DNA of 64,000 nucleotides from assembly GCA_004010835.2 (NCBI GenBank), contig CP030868.2:1674001-1738000 (forward strand), read 5' to 3'. Of this stretch, positions 1 to 8,238 are shown piece after piece. The position numbers and the translations under genes were made by a program. How positions within the stretch are numbered: the first letter of the stretch is position 1; the number at the start of each line of letters is the position of its first letter. The DNA comes from Oenococcus sp. UCMA 16435 (GTDB lineage: Bacteria > Bacillota > Bacilli > Lactobacillales > Lactobacillaceae). Below the pieces are notes generated by a model. It was not told where the DNA came from, did not search any database, and saw nothing but the letters and a program-made list of their open reading frames with translations.

Positions 1-1
1 G

Positions 2-229
2 GGCGATATGGCACTTAATATTGTTAAAACTGTTTTGGATGGGATCGAAGTTCGTGGCTCATTAGTTGGAACAAGAGCTGATTTGAAAGAAGCTTTCCAA
101 TTTGGCGCCGAAGGTAAGGTTACCCCAATTGTTGAAAAGGTTGATTTGAATGATATTAATGATGTGATTGAAGAAATGAAAGAGGGCACGATCACTGGTC
201 GCAAAGTCTTTGATTTTACTCACATGTGA
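2..229 (+). CDS. Zinc-type alcohol dehydrogenase, C-terminal end (partial)
   Basis: The window opens inside this gene; the open frame runs from the first bases to the stop at 227-229. The visible 75 residues resemble the tail of AdhP/AdhA-type medium-chain alcohol dehydrogenases, including a segment like [17 protein letters not shown] and a closing GRKVFDF. In this family the enzyme interconverts alcohols and aldehydes with NAD(H) and Zn. The zinc and nucleotide-binding parts lie upstream and cannot be seen. A strong terminator follows at once, so it ends a transcript. Family assignment is fairly secure; substrate is unknown. Confidence 0.8.
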   Translation, partial: GDMALNIVKTVLDGIEVRGSLVGTRADLKEAFQFGAEGKVTPIVEKVDLNDINDVIEEMKEGTITGRKVFDFTHM

Positions 230-250
230 GATAAATATTTAATCATTTAA

Positions 251-279
251 AAAAGTTCGCTTAAAGCGAACTTTTTTTA
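251..279 (+). terminator. Intrinsic terminator after the alcohol dehydrogenase
   Basis: Nine-base-pair perfect stem (AAAGTTCGC / GCGAACTTT) with a 5-nt loop, followed by a T run. It sits between two convergent genes, and the A run on the other side suggests that it also works for the minus-strand gene. Confidence 0.88.
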
Positions 280-1458
280 TTTGATCTCAACAGTAAAAAT
301 TTCGGCATTTTCAATATACAAAGTATTTAAATTCTGCATTAATAAAATCAGCAAACCAAAAGAAAGGCTGAATGAAATAATCTCAAAGGCAGTTAGTGAT
401 AGATAATGCACGGTTTGAAAGAGAATTTCCGAAAGTGCCAACAATCCCGCAAAACCATAAGCCGTTAGAAGAAATTCACGGGTGGCATTCGGCAGTAGCC
501 ATTTCAAACCGATAATTAAAATTAATACTAATATGACAAGGGCGTTGGCGGACCACCAATGCAGTTCGTGTAACCAAATAATCGATCGATTATTTTGGAA
601 AGCACCCACTAAACCAAAAACGATTGAAGTTGCCGCTAAGAGCAAACGCAAGACCTTCATTTGTGTGTTAAAGAACTGAGGGATTTGAAAAATTAAAGAA
701 AAAATATAATCAATTAAAGTCAACATAATCATGGCGGAAAAGATTAAAGTCAGATTGAACTGCCACCAGTTATTTGATAAATTCGACCCCAAATAAGAGA
801 AATTAATTTGCCACCAATCTTCATGCTTGTTATTGATCATTGAGAAAAAAATTCCGCCAACAAGTGTGAAAATCAGAATTGTTGTGATTGTTGAAAAATC
901 AATTGACTGAGCTGCGTTCATCATTAAATAACTTGCGATCCCGACAAAGCCGGCAATCAAAGCAGAACTTGTGTACCGATCCAAAATAACGCCGTGAAAG
1001 GCCAAATCAACGAAATAAAAGAAATAGGAAGTTAAAGAAAAATCAAGCAACGTAAACGCAATCGACAGAGTTGTGATTGAGCGAAATTTTGCTAATCGAC
1101 TTGTAATGACCAACTGTTTTCTGCCTAGTAACAATAATGCGATTAAAAAAGTAATAAATCCGAATAGAGCAGCTAAATAAATTGTAATTTGACTGATTGA
1201 GTTGGCACCTGATAATTTAACGTAGTCTGTTTTTTGAATAAAAAAATTGACCAGTGCGACGAATCCGGCTAATAGGCCGGGAACCATAAACCAGCGAAGT
1301 GATTGTGTTTGTGCCTCTGTTTTTGTTTCTTTGGCTTGAAGAATAATTCGATTATGATCGATTCTTGCCAGGAGCTTATTTTTACCGCCATTATTCAAAT
1401 ATAGTTTGTCAAAGGCTCTTTTTGGAATCGAGATATTTACCTGCTCATTTTTATTCAT
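277..1458 (-). CDS. Polytopic membrane protein, DUF998-like, with an AbrB-like N-terminal segment
   Basis: 393 residues. The first ~45 residues (VNISIPKRAFDKLYL..., then LLARID..IILQAK) look like a small AbrB/SpoVT-type beta fold. From about residue 55 the protein is almost entirely hydrophobic, with roughly ten membrane segments. The stretch around FSYLGSNLSNNWWQFN resembles the FS.LG......WWFN pattern of DUF998 membrane proteins. Function is unknown. It is transcribed alone, convergent to the upstream dehydrogenase. The ribosome binding site before the ATG is weak. Confidence 0.6.
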   Translation of the reverse strand: MNKNEQVNISIPKRAFDKLYLNNGGKNKLLARIDHNRIILQAKETKTEAQTQSLRWFMVPGLLAGFVALVNFFIQKTDYVKLSGANSISQITIYLAALFGFITFLIALLLLGRKQLVITSRLAKFRSITTLSIAFTLLDFSLTSYFFYFVDLAFHGVILDRYTSSALIAGFVGIASYLMMNAAQSIDFSTITTILIFTLVGGIFFSMINNKHEDWWQINFSYLGSNLSNNWWQFNLTLIFSAMIMLTLIDYIFSLIFQIPQFFNTQMKVLRLLLAATSIVFGLVGAFQNNRSIIWLHELHWWSANALVILVLILIIGLKWLLPNATREFLLTAYGFAGLLALSEILFQTVHYLSLTAFEIISFSLSFGLLILLMQNLNTLYIENAEIFTVEIK

Positions 1459-1517
1459 TACTTAATTCTAATTCAATTGGTAAATTCCTATAATCTCAAT
1501 TATTCCTGCATATGGCG

Positions 1518-1523
1518 TAAAAT
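1518..1523 (+). promoter_or_regulatory. -10 hexamer of the thiolase gene
   Basis: TAAAAT lies 8 nt before the ATG at 1532. There is no purine-rich ribosome binding site, so the transcript would have a leader of only about 2 nt. A TTG at 1526 is in frame but even closer to the promoter. Confidence 0.5.
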
Positions 1524-1531
1524 ATTTGCAT

Positions 1532-2686
1532 ATGCAAAAAGTATTTATTTTAAGTGCGGTTCGAACACCGATCGGAAAATTTGGCGGCGTTTTAAAAAAT
1601 AAAACGGCTGTTGAACTCGGAGCAACGGTTATTAAATCACTGCTTAAGCGTTCAGAAATATCTGCCGAGGAAATAGATGAAATTTATATGGGTAATGTTA
1701 TTCAAGCAGGCGTCGGGCAGAATCCTGCTCGTCAAGCAGCTCGTCTAGCCGGTATTCCCTTTTCAATTCCCAGCACGACAATTAATGATGTTTGTGGGTC
1801 GGGACTGCATTCGATTAATTTGGCGGCTAAATTAATCGCTGGCGGTTTTGATGACATAATTGTAGCCGGAGGAATGGAATCGATGTCCAATGCTCCATTT
1901 TTGCTTAAAAATCATCGATTTGGACATAAATTAGGAAACGAAAAGATTGATGATACATTGTTACGGGATGCTTTGATTGACCCGATCGGAAACTTCCATA
2001 TGGGTATTACAGCCGAGAACATTGCAGAAAGATACTCTATTAGTCGTCAATCGATGGATAGATATGCGCTTGAATCGCATTCTCGGGCAGTTAGAGCCGA
2101 GAAAAAGGGTCTTTTCAATGATGAAATCGTTGCTGTCGATCAAGTTAAGCAAGATCAAGCACCAAGAGCCGACACTTCTTTAGAACAATTGTCGAAGTTA
2201 AAGGCTGTTTTCAAAGAAGGGGGCAAAGTCACAGCTGGAAATGCTTCGGGAATTAATGATGGAGCTGCTGGAGTTATTTTAGCCAGCGAAAGAAAAGTGG
2301 AAGAACTTAATTTGAATCCTCTAGCCGAATGGAAATTTGGGAATGCCGTTGGCGTTAATCCGGAGATTATGGGAATCGGACCGGTTTTTGCAATTAATGA
2401 TCTGTATAAAAAAAACAATCTAAGTGATCAGGATATTGACTTATACGAGTTAAACGAAGCTTATGCTTCACAGATGCTGGTCGATACGTCGGAACTTCAT
2501 CTGAATTTAAACAAGGTTAATCCTAATGGGGGATCAATTGCTTTGGGACACCCGGTGGGTGCTTCTGGCGCAAGGATTTTAGTCACCTTATTGTACGATC
2601 TGATTCATGAAGAAAAAAAACGCGGAATTGCCAGTTTGTGTGTCGGCGGTGGCATGGGTGTTTCAACAATGATTGAAAAAATTTAA
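1532..2686 (+). CDS. Acetyl-CoA C-acetyltransferase (thiolase)
   Basis: About 384 residues, the usual thiolase length. It should condense two acetyl-CoA to acetoacetyl-CoA, the first step of the mevalonate route to isoprenoids in lactic acid bacteria. The nucleophile cysteine is in NDVCGSGLHS (about residue 86), the second family motif is NPNGGSIALGHPVGASGAR (catalytic His), and the C-terminal CVGGGMG holds the second cysteine. I chose the ATG at 1532 because the protein then starts MQKVFILSAVRTPIGKFGG, as the family does. It stands alone between a membrane-protein gene on the other strand and a tRNA gene. Confidence 0.92.
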   Translation: MQKVFILSAVRTPIGKFGGVLKNKTAVELGATVIKSLLKRSEISAEEIDEIYMGNVIQAGVGQNPARQAARLAGIPFSIPSTTINDVCGSGLHSINLAAKLIAGGFDDIIVAGGMESMSNAPFLLKNHRFGHKLGNEKIDDTLLRDALIDPIGNFHMGITAENIAERYSISRQSMDRYALESHSRAVRAEKKGLFNDEIVAVDQVKQDQAPRADTSLEQLSKLKAVFKEGGKVTAGNASGINDGAAGVILASERKVEELNLNPLAEWKFGNAVGVNPEIMGIGPVFAINDLYKKNNLSDQDIDLYELNEAYASQMLVDTSELHLNLNKVNPNGGSIALGHPVGASGARILVTLLYDLIHEEKKRGIASLCVGGGMGVSTMIEKI

Positions 2687-2753
2687 CTAATCCGAAGCAA
2701 TTTTGCACTTTTCTGGATTTTTAGGGGCTTAAAAGTGTAAAATATTTACGTTC

Positions 2754-2841
2754 GGATGGATACCCAAGTGGCTGAAGGGGTCGGTCTAGAAAACCGATAG
2801 GTCGTGTATGCGGCGCGAGAGTTCGAATCTCTCTCCATCCA
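2754..2841 (+). tRNA. tRNA-Ser, anticodon AGA
   Basis: A full cloverleaf can be folded: acceptor GGATGGA (2754-2760) with TCCATCC (2834-2840); anticodon stem TCGGT/ACCGA around loop CTAGAAA; a long variable arm (class II); T arm GAGAG-TTCGAAT-CTCTC. The anticodon is AGA, so it reads Ser UCU. The base after the acceptor is A, where most bacterial tRNA-Ser have G. The CCA end is not encoded. Confidence 0.92.
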
Positions 2842-3125
2842 TAATGACGTTGGCAGGTCAAGAACTACTCCATTAGGTGTTTTTACACATCTTGATATCG
2901 CTTGTCGAGGTGATATTTAGTTTTTATAAAAATAGATCGGCATCCAATGTTATGGACCGGTTTCGTTAATGTTTTCCCTATTTTGACTTAATCGAATTTT
3001 TCGCTGAGCTCAATTATGATAGGATTTAAGGAATAATTCTGTTTATTTAATTCTTCTTTTATTATCGAAGCTTTTATCTGAATGGAAACTGTATGTACGA
3101 TAATCAATCAAAGGAGCTATTACTA

Positions 3126-3479
3126 GTGGATTACGATAACTTTTTTCTAGGTGTTGATAATATGGCGGAATCTGTCGATTTTTATAAAAATGTCCTGGGT
3201 TTGCCTGTTAAATTTGATTTCCGCGACAAAGGGATGATAGGATTTCAAATTGGTGAAAATGAACCAGCCATTATTCTAAAAGATCGGCACATGTTTCCTG
3301 ACGCGAAATCAACGATTTGGTTTGTAGTCAAGAATGTGAAAGATACCTATTCTCATTTAAAGGAAAGTGGACATGTAAATTTTATGTCGGAGCCATACGA
3401 GATTCATACTGGGCTTGCTGTAGAATTCGAAGATTTATCCGGCAATCGTTTGGGAATTACTGATTACAGCAAACAATAG
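3126..3479 (+). CDS. VOC (glyoxalase/bleomycin-resistance fold) family protein
   Basis: 118 residues from a GTG start. The frame is open further upstream (ATG at 3093), but AAGGAG at 3111-3116 lies 9 nt before this GTG, which decides the start. The protein begins VDYDNFFLGVDNMAESVDFYKNVLGLP, a typical first beta-alpha-beta module of the vicinal-oxygen-chelate fold, and ends with VEFEDLSGNRLGITDY, the usual last strand with the metal-ligand Glu position. Substrate cannot be read from sequence; members include glyoxalases, dioxygenases and drug-binding proteins. Confidence 0.72.
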   Translation: MDYDNFFLGVDNMAESVDFYKNVLGLPVKFDFRDKGMIGFQIGENEPAIILKDRHMFPDAKSTIWFVVKNVKDTYSHLKESGHVNFMSEPYEIHTGLAVEFEDLSGNRLGITDYSKQ

Positions 3480-3558
3480 TTATGTGGCAGTATGTGGTAT
3501 AAAGTAAACTCAATCTTTGGTTTATGTATCTTGAGGACCTTTCAGAAGCTTTAAATGG

Positions 3559-4143
3559 TTAATCGGGGTTAATACTGATTAAGTCATTAATAGAGTGTGT
3601 CATTAAGAAGATGAATTTCTTTGAAAAGGTAGCAGGATTTTCGGGCTTGGGTTGGTTCATCCAATTGGCAATAATGGTTAGTGTTTGGGTAACGGCCAGT
3701 TGCATCATGAATTCGACGCTTAAACCAGTCTTGGTCTCAGAGCCTTTAAAGTAAGGTTCTAAAATATCAATATAACTTTTCATAATAAATCTAGTCCAAG
3801 GCGGGCAGGCTATGCCCTTGTACAAAATCTGCAAATATTGTCGTTTACTGTAAAGATCGGGCAGGATTTCTTCAGCAAAAAAATGAATTAAATCGGTGTG
3901 TTGATATGCAGCTTGTTGAGATAAAAATTTTTTTAATTTCATTTGTGGATTCTGATCGATGAAATAATGCAGGGCAATAACTAGTTCATCGATGCTCTGA
4001 TAGTGAGTTTTATATAACGCTTGGCGTTACATCCCCAGTTTGTTTGCCACACTGGTTAATGTTATTTTGGAATATGAGCTTGATTCTTTGATGACAAGGA
4101 CAAAAGCCGTAAAAATACGTTCGTCAATTTCGTTACATTGCAT
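3559..4143 (-). pseudogene. TetR/AcrR-family regulator broken by one in-frame stop
   Basis: Read from an ATG at 4143, the frame encodes an N-terminal helix-turn-helix typical of TetR (ITLTSVANKLGM, then RQALYKTHYQSIDELV) and continues in the same frame to the stop at 3559. The only defect is TAA at 4027-4029 (codon 39), inside the recognition-helix region. A downstream ATG at 3942 could give a 127-residue ligand-binding part without DNA-binding domain. One base change would restore a full TetR protein of about 194 residues. The palindromic operator at 4222-4239 lies just upstream. Confidence 0.8.
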
Positions 4144-4221
4144 TTAAGACGCCCCCTAAAAAAGTTATTTGAAAATGAGCCGATATTCTACAATTAATTT
4201 CATTATGAGTCAATGATAAAC

Positions 4222-4239
4222 GGTTGACAACTGTCAACC
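4222..4239. promoter_or_regulatory. Palindromic operator between the broken tetR and the ABC remnant
   Basis: GGTTGACA-AC-TGTCAACC: 8-bp perfect arms with a 2-bp centre, typical in size and symmetry for a TetR-family operator. The arms contain -35-like TTGACA/TTGTCA on both strands. On the minus strand TTGTCA is followed after 17 bp by CATAAT, a reasonable promoter for the tetR gene. The regulator that would bind is now interrupted. Confidence 0.6.
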
Positions 4240-4282
4240 AAAAGGGATTGAATAGTATTTTTTTTCATGAGAAGATTGATTG

Positions 4283-4426
4283 ATGGAAGTACTTAATAAT
4301 ATTGATAAGAGTGTACAGAAAGATATCTTTGAGATGTTAAAAGAAAATGTCGATGAGGGTAGTACGGTTGTATATACATCACATATACCGTTAACAAATT
4401 ATCCGGTTGCAGAGGTTGAAATATGA
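4283..4426 (+). pseudogene. Remnant of an ABC transporter ATP-binding subunit (C-terminal tail)
   Basis: A 47-codon frame starting MEVLNNIDKSVQKDIFEMLK and running through STVVYTSHIPLTNYPVAEVEI. This looks like the part of an ABC ATPase after Walker B, including the H-loop histidine (TSH). Walker A, signature motif and Walker B are absent, and a stop codon (TGA) lies just before the start. It overlaps the next frame by ATGA, as in an intact operon, so I read it as the surviving end of an ATPase gene after an internal deletion. Confidence 0.5.
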
Positions 4427-4701
4427 AGATCTTTAAAATAATCTGCATGTACATTGTCAACCTGCTGATTCTGGCAACGGTAACTTTACCAAATCGCAAG
4501 AACATAGTTACGGTTGTTTGCCAACAGTTTTCAAAGAATACAATTATCCCGGGAATTTGGCTTGCCCTGGTCGTTTTAATATTATTCCTCTCAGCTGATC
4601 GCTTGAATAAAAAGGATGGCAATGATATTTATTTCAATCGGTTAAGAGCGATAATGATGTTATTGATTCTTGTCTCTTTAGCGACAAGTATCTTTTTTTG
4701 A
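4423..4701 (+). CDS. Small membrane protein, probably part of a decayed ABC permease operon
   Basis: 92 residues with an N-terminal hydrophobic segment (residues 4-21), a second near 45-60 and a third at 72-90. Start codon overlaps the stop of the preceding ABC remnant (ATGA). No family is recognised. By context it would have been the membrane partner of the truncated ATPase under control of the now broken TetR regulator. It may be a shortened or separate gene. Confidence 0.45.
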   Translation: MKIFKIICMYIVNLLILATVTLPNRKNIVTVVCQQFSKNTIIPGIWLALVVLILFLSADRLNKKDGNDIYFNRLRAIMMLLILVSLATSIFF

Positions 4702-4809
4702 ATCAACGGGTGTATTAAAAAACTAACAAAAAAGGCTTACTTTTTAAACGAGCCATTTTTATATTGGTCGCTGATTAATTGCGAATTTGGACTATAGCAT
4801 TAAAAAAGT

Positions 4810-4838
4810 TTGACATTCGTGAAAAAGACCGATATCGT
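4810..4838 (+). promoter_or_regulatory. Promoter of guaC
   Basis: TTGACA (4810-4815), 17-bp spacer, TATCGT (4833-4838), about 55 nt before the guaC start. The -35 and the spacing are ideal. No purine riboswitch is visible here, unlike at xpt. Confidence 0.6.
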
Positions 4839-4894
4839 AATTTCGTTGGTGAGAAAATTGCCATTGCTAAAGATTGAAAGAGGCATGTTATTTC

Positions 4895-5866
4895 ATGGAA
4901 GTATTTGACTATGAGAATGTTCAACTTATTCCCAACAAATGTTTGATCAGCTCGCGTTCAGAAGCTGACACGAGTGTTGAGTTTGGTGGACACCGTTTTA
5001 AGTTACCCGTTGTACCAGCTAATATGGCATCCGTTATCGACGATGACCTGGCAATTTGGCTCGCGGAAAACGACTATTTTTACATTATGCACCGCTTTGA
5101 ACCGGGTAAAAGATTCAATTTTGTGACTGATATGAAGCAAAAGGGCTTGATCAGTTCGATCAGTGTTGGCGTTAAGGAAGAGGAATACCGCCTGATCGAC
5201 GAACTGACTGATGCCGGTCTGACACCGGACTATATTACGATTGATATCGCCCATGGTTATGCTAATACTGTGATCGATATGATCCACTATATTAAACGAC
5301 ATTTGCCGGACGCTTTTGTCATTGCTGGAAATATTGCAACACCGGATGCCGTCCGTGAATTAGAGGATGCTGGTGCTGACGCCACGAAAGTCGGGATTGG
5401 ACCTGGAAGAGCCTGCATTACGAAATTAAAAACAGGTTTTGGCACAGCCGGTTGGCAGTTAGCAGCAGTCCGCCTATGTGCTAAGGCGGCCCGTAAACCG
5501 ATTATTGCAGACGGTGGTATTCGTCATAATGGAGACATTGCCAAATCTGTCCGTTTTGGCGCAAGCATGGTCATGATCGGCTCGCTTTTTGCCGGGCATA
5601 AACAGTCTCCTGGCGGCGATCTAGTGATTGATCATCGTCATTATAAGCAATATTATGGGTCGGCTTCAGCCAAACAAAAAGGCGTTTACAAGAATGTCGA
5701 AGGGAAGGACCTTTTGGTTCCTTACCGAGGCGACATTGCAAACACCTTAAACGAAATGGCTCAAGATCTCCAGTCCTCGATTTCTTATGCCGGTGGAAAT
5801 AATCTACAGGCTTTGAGAACTGTTAATTATGTGATCGTACAAAATACAATCATGAATGGTGATTAG
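4895..5866 (+). CDS. guaC: GMP reductase
   Basis: 323 residues, matching the Firmicute GMP reductase class. It converts GMP to IMP with NADPH, feeding guanine nucleotides back to the adenine branch. The N-terminus ([16 protein letters not shown]) and the IMPDH/GMPR barrel signature [15 protein letters not shown] with the catalytic cysteine (about residue 176), followed by [15 protein letters not shown], are clear. I chose ATG 4895, which has AAAGAGG 11 nt upstream. It lies next to the oppositely oriented xpt-pbuX operon, so this is a purine salvage neighbourhood. Confidence 0.95.
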   Translation: MEVFDYENVQLIPNKCLISSRSEADTSVEFGGHRFKLPVVPANMASVIDDDLAIWLAENDYFYIMHRFEPGKRFNFVTDMKQKGLISSISVGVKEEEYRLIDELTDAGLTPDYITIDIAHGYANTVIDMIHYIKRHLPDAFVIAGNIATPDAVRELEDAGADATKVGIGPGRACITKLKTGFGTAGWQLAAVRLCAKAARKPIIADGGIRHNGDIAKSVRFGASMVMIGSLFAGHKQSPGGDLVIDHRHYKQYYGSASAKQKGVYKNVEGKDLLVPYRGDIANTLNEMAQDLQSSISYAGGNNLQALRTVNYVIVQNTIMNGD

Positions 5867-5891
5867 AGATAATAAATAAATTTCAATTTTC

Positions 5892-7229
5892 CTACTGTTT
5901 AACACTTTCGGTAGGATTTTTTATTTTAGCAGCAGCTTTGTCTGGCTGGATAATCAGATTTAACAGGACGACGCATAAGCTGGCGACGACAACACCGTTA
6001 CTGAAGATTAATCTAACTGTTTCCGGCAGACTTTGGAAAATATTCGGTTCGACGCTAACACCCAAACCGGAGCCGATTGAAATGGCGGCAACAAGGATAT
6101 TTTTGTTGTTTGAAAAATCTACTTTTTCCAGCATGCGGATTCCTTGAATGGCAATCATGCCGAACATGATCACGGTCGCACCACCGATCACGGGAGTGGG
6201 GATGATTGTTGCCAATGCACCGATTTTAGGCAGTAGGCCGAGCAGCATTAAGAAACCGGCTGCATAATAAATCGGTTGACGACTCTTAATACCGGATAAC
6301 TGAACCAGACTGACATTTTGTGAAAAAGTTGTGTATGGGAAAGTATTGAAAATACCACCTAATATGCCAGCTAAAGCTTCGGCACGATAACCTTTCTTGA
6401 GGTCTTTTTCACTAATTGGTTTTTTGGTGATATCACCAAGGGCGAAAAAAACACCGGTTGATTCTACTAAGGAAACTAATGAAATGGCAATCATTGTCAG
6501 GATGGAAGAGATCTCAAAGTGCGGTGTACCGAAGTAAAAAGGTTGTGGGAAGTGGAACCAGCTGGCGTCAGCGACCGCTTGAAAGGAAACCATTCCCATC
6601 AAGGAAGCTAAAATCGTTCCCAGTAGAAGACCGATTAGGACGGCAATTCGGCTGATGAAACCACGACCATAAACGCTGCAAATCAAAACGACTAAAATCG
6701 TGAACAGACCAACGATCAAATTATTGCCGGAGCCGAAGGATTTAGCTGCAGCACTACCGCCACCAAGGTTTACAAATCCGATTGGGATCAGAGTTAAACC
6801 AATTACTGTAATAACAGTTCCAGTCACCAAGGGTGGAAAAAGTTTGCGAATTTTAGCAAAGACGCCGGCAATCAAAAAGACAAAGACAGCTGAGGCGATA
6901 ATTGCACCATACATGGTACCAATTGAAAAATTTTGACCAATCATTTCCAGTGGAGCAACGGCTTGAATGGCACAGCCCAAGATAACCGGCAATCCAATTC
7001 CAAAGACGCGGTTAGTAAATAATTGTAGAAAAGTGGCCAATCCGCACATGAAGATATCAATTGAAATGAGATAGGTCATCTGAGCGCCGCTGAATTTAAG
7101 CGCACCGCCGATTAACAGTGGGACGAGAACGGCTCCGGAATACATTGCTAGTAGATGTTGAATACCTAAAAGCGCTGAATGGTAATTATTGACAAGTTTG
7201 CTTTGGCCCTGATGATCATTAATTAACAT
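5892..7229 (-). CDS. pbuX: Xanthine permease (NCS2 / nucleobase-cation symporter family)
   Basis: About 445 residues with some twelve to fourteen hydrophobic segments. Family features include HLLAMYSGAVLVPLL near the N-terminus and SLVSLVESTGVFFALGD, where NCS2 carriers hold the conserved Glu that contacts the purine, and NTFPYTTFSQNVSLV. The frame is open further upstream, but AAGGAG 8-9 nt before the ATG at 7229 fixes the start, which overlaps the end of xpt by 11 nt. Xanthine rather than uracil is preferred because of coupling to xpt and the guanine-type riboswitch; specificity is inference. Confidence 0.88.
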   Translation of the reverse strand: MLINDHQGQSKLVNNYHSALLGIQHLLAMYSGAVLVPLLIGGALKFSGAQMTYLISIDIFMCGLATFLQLFTNRVFGIGLPVILGCAIQAVAPLEMIGQNFSIGTMYGAIIASAVFVFLIAGVFAKIRKLFPPLVTGTVITVIGLTLIPIGFVNLGGGSAAAKSFGSGNNLIVGLFTILVVLICSVYGRGFISRIAVLIGLLLGTILASLMGMVSFQAVADASWFHFPQPFYFGTPHFEISSILTMIAISLVSLVESTGVFFALGDITKKPISEKDLKKGYRAEALAGILGGIFNTFPYTTFSQNVSLVQLSGIKSRQPIYYAAGFLMLLGLLPKIGALATIIPTPVIGGATVIMFGMIAIQGIRMLEKVDFSNNKNILVAAISIGSGLGVSVEPNIFQSLPETVRLIFSNGVVVASLCVVLLNLIIQPDKAAAKIKNPTESVKQ

Positions 7230-7815
7230 GCGACGTTTCTCCTTGCTTACTAAAAATGACCTGTCCATCTTCAAAACGATCAATGCTTGCTAGTGAAACA
7301 AGCGGCAGTTTTTTTGACAAGATTAGTTGATGACCGGCTTGAAAACGTTTTTCAATTACAATACCGACGCCGACAGTGCTGGCACCTGCTTGGCTTGTGA
7401 TATTCAGCAATCCTTGAACCGCTTGACCGTTAGCCAAAAAATCATCAATGATTAGGACACGATCATTGGGACTGATAAATTTTTTTGAGATGGCAATCTG
7501 GTTTTCTGTCTGTTTCGTATAGGAATAAACGCTGGTGGAAAAGAAATCCCCACTTAAAGTACGGCTTTGATGTTTGCGCGCAAAAATCATTGGCACTTGT
7601 AATTGCAGGCTAGTCATGAGAGCCGGAGCAATTCCTGAGGATTCGATTGTGAGTACCTTACTTATGTTTTCGTGACTGAACTTTTCAGCAAAAGCTTTTC
7701 CGATCTGCAACATTAAAAAAGGATCGATTTGATGATTCAAAAAACTATCGACCTTTAGAATATCTGATCCGAGCACGATGCCTTCGGATTTAATTTTCTC
7801 TTCTAAAATTTTAAT
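7219..7815 (-). CDS. xpt: Xanthine phosphoribosyltransferase, possible ATT start
   Basis: About 199 residues. It makes XMP from xanthine and PRPP. The protein has KVDSFLNHQIDPFLM near the start, as in Bacillus Xpt, and the PRPP-binding loop VLIIDDFLANGQAVQGL (about residues 120-136). The start is odd: AGGAG lies 7 nt before an ATT at 7813-7815, which matches the normal protein N-terminus, while no ATG or GTG is available. The only standard alternative is a TTG at 7831-7833, which overlaps the AGGAG region and adds six residues. First gene of xpt-pbuX, under the riboswitch. Confidence 0.9.
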   Translation of the reverse strand: MKILEEKIKSEGIVLGSDILKVDSFLNHQIDPFLMLQIGKAFAEKFSHENISKVLTIESSGIAPALMTSLQLQVPMIFARKHQSRTLSGDFFSTSVYSYTKQTENQIAISKKFISPNDRVLIIDDFLANGQAVQGLLNITSQAGASTVGVGIVIEKRFQAGHQLILSKKLPLVSLASIDRFEDGQVIFSKQGETSHVN

Positions 7816-7891
7816 AACTAATCTCCTATCCAATTTAAATAGAAGAAAAAGCTTCCCGCAGACTATGAAAAATCAGCACAAGTACTTAATT

Positions 7892-7956
7892 GCTTATAGT
7901 CCTGAGTTTGTGGCTCCGGGTAGAAACGGTCATCCTTATTACGACCATATATAAGC
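7892..7956 (-). ncRNA. Purine riboswitch (guanine/xanthine class) upstream of xpt
   Basis: On the minus strand: P1 closing helix GCTTATA / TATAAGC, P2 (TGGTC...GACC), the invariant TTTCTACC joining segment, P3 (CCGGAG...CTC) and GGACTATAAGC. The pyrimidine before TAT in the last segment is C, as in guanine-binding members, not U as in adenine ones. Two possible alternative pairings exist: GAAAAAGCTT (7953-7962) with AAGCTTTTTC (7845-7854), and CAG(G)ACTAT (7896-7904) with ATAGTCTG (7859-7866). Both would break P1. No classical terminator hairpin with U run was found before xpt. Confidence 0.9.
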
Positions 7957-7962
7957 TTTTTC

Positions 7963-8238
7963 AACATTCTGAATTTGTTATTTGTATCCTATCACAGGAA
8001 AAAAGTCGGCGCAAGGAAAAACAGTTGTGGACTTTTAAAAAGTTGATTTTTCGTCAATTCTGGTCTGGACAAGCTAAAGCACAAAAGTCTACGGAAATTG
8101 TTAAAACTGCGACAAAACCAAGACTTGTTAGTTGATCTTTAATTATTTGCAAACTTATATCCGCATTGCCATTCGACCCAAAATAACCCAAGAGTTATTC
8201 CAATTTTTGTATTTATCCTAAATTTATTTTTTAATTAT
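7963..8238. other. Upstream part of a gene-poor stretch between xpt and the TMEM175-like gene
   Basis: The 423 bases between 7816 and 8238 hold the xpt leader, riboswitch and promoter (7816-8014). In the rest (8015-8238) I see only AT-rich sequence. A plus-strand open frame (7890-8135) crosses the riboswitch and has no ribosome binding site, so it is not called. Confidence 0.5.
7986..8014 (-). promoter_or_regulatory. Promoter of the xpt-pbuX transcript
   Basis: On the minus strand TTGCGC (8009-8014), 17-bp spacer, TAGGAT (7986-7991), about 30 nt before the riboswitch. Placement fits the riboswitch leader well. Confidence 0.5.

Noticed and set aside
7890..8135. Open frame of 81 codons on the plus strand
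   Set aside because: It runs antisense through the purine riboswitch and the xpt promoter, has no ribosome binding site and no recognisable protein features.
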